From the NCBI GenBank assembly GCA_018663505.1, contig JABJQG010000039.1:1-50223 (forward strand): DNA of 50,223 nt, written 5' to 3'. Position 1 is the stretch's first letter; every line of letters begins with the position of its first letter. Below the pieces are notes generated by a model. It worked only from the letters and a program-made list of their open reading frames with translations, was not told where the DNA came from and made no database searches. Below are positions 50,213 to 50,223 of the stretch, in pieces. The stretch comes from Pseudobdellovibrionaceae bacterium (lineage in GTDB: Bacteria; Bdellovibrionota; Bdellovibrionia; Bdellovibrionales; UBA1609). The translations under genes and the position numbers were made by a program.

Positions 50213-50223
50213 CTATAAAATAA

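Overview
The window is a low-GC, gene-dense chromosomal segment. It most likely comes from a Bdellovibrionota-type (Bdellovibrio-and-like-organisms) Gram-negative bacterium. This is inferred, not proven: there are many small secreted proteins and lipoproteins of unknown family, zincin metalloproteases, a standalone Hpt protein, a spore-photoproduct-lyase-like protein in a non-spore-former context, and a tgt-yajC-secD-secF-recJ block. No phage or plasmid backbone is visible. One candidate insertion-sequence end lies at the left edge, next to a truncated repeat.

Layout. 1-950: a possible IS end, a truncated structured repeat and a secreted protein gene. 1.2-5.0 kb: an outer-membrane barrel protein, a large nested inverted repeat, a dicarboxylate/amino-acid symporter, the fluoride channel CrcB, an acidic unknown protein and a second, weaker inverted repeat. 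5.3-9.65 kb: a standalone Fis-type HTH protein, then a three-gene membrane operon (single-span protein, RDD protein with a long extracytoplasmic tail, rhomboid protease) behind a candidate sigma-54 promoter. 9.65-10.0 kb: a run of perfect hairpins including the best copy of the structured repeat. 10.0-13.1 kb: putA (proline to glutamate). 13.8-20.6 kb: secreted and lipoprotein genes, a coiled-coil/Hsp20 fusion, a 61-bp-arm palindrome and a tandem-domain protein whose end overlaps a convergent lipoprotein gene.

20.6-26.1 kb is a nucleic-acid salvage neighbourhood. deoC, a full aldehyde dehydrogenase and a half-length aldehyde-dehydrogenase-like protein run on one strand; upp and an SPL-like radical-SAM protein face them. 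Deoxyribose-5-phosphate would be cleaved to acetaldehyde and glyceraldehyde-3-phosphate, the aldehyde oxidised, and uracil salvaged; this would suit a bacterium that feeds on prey nucleic acids. 26.2-27.9 kb: an Hpt protein, an XRE regulator with an operator-like palindrome, and an HPF/RaiA-like small protein behind a structured leader that can pair with its Shine-Dalgarno sequence. 27.9-37.5 kb: a long co-directional block of queA-tgt, yajC-secD-secF, recJ-queC-DUF366 and a TrkA-type potassium channel, combining queuosine tRNA modification, Sec export and DNA repair. A 48-bp perfect inverted repeat lies between tgt and yajC.

37.8-44.5 kb: secreted proteins, a toxin-antitoxin pair, candidate sigma-54 promoters on the minus strand, two lipoproteins in an operon, an MBL-fold hydrolase and a periplasmic protein. 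44.66 kb: tRNA-Met(CAU). 45-50 kb: a secreted zincin, an outer-membrane-like protein and a 926-residue lipoprotein with a Calx-beta-like domain, four Cys-containing repeats and a glycine-rich C-terminus resembling phage-tail adhesin tips. The window closes with an inverted copy of the structured repeat.

The most notable unexplained signals are the three-copy structured repeat with compensatory base changes, the set of long inverted repeats with unrelated sequences but similar architecture, the SD-sequestering leader of the HPF-like gene, and a group of candidate sigma-54 promoters.
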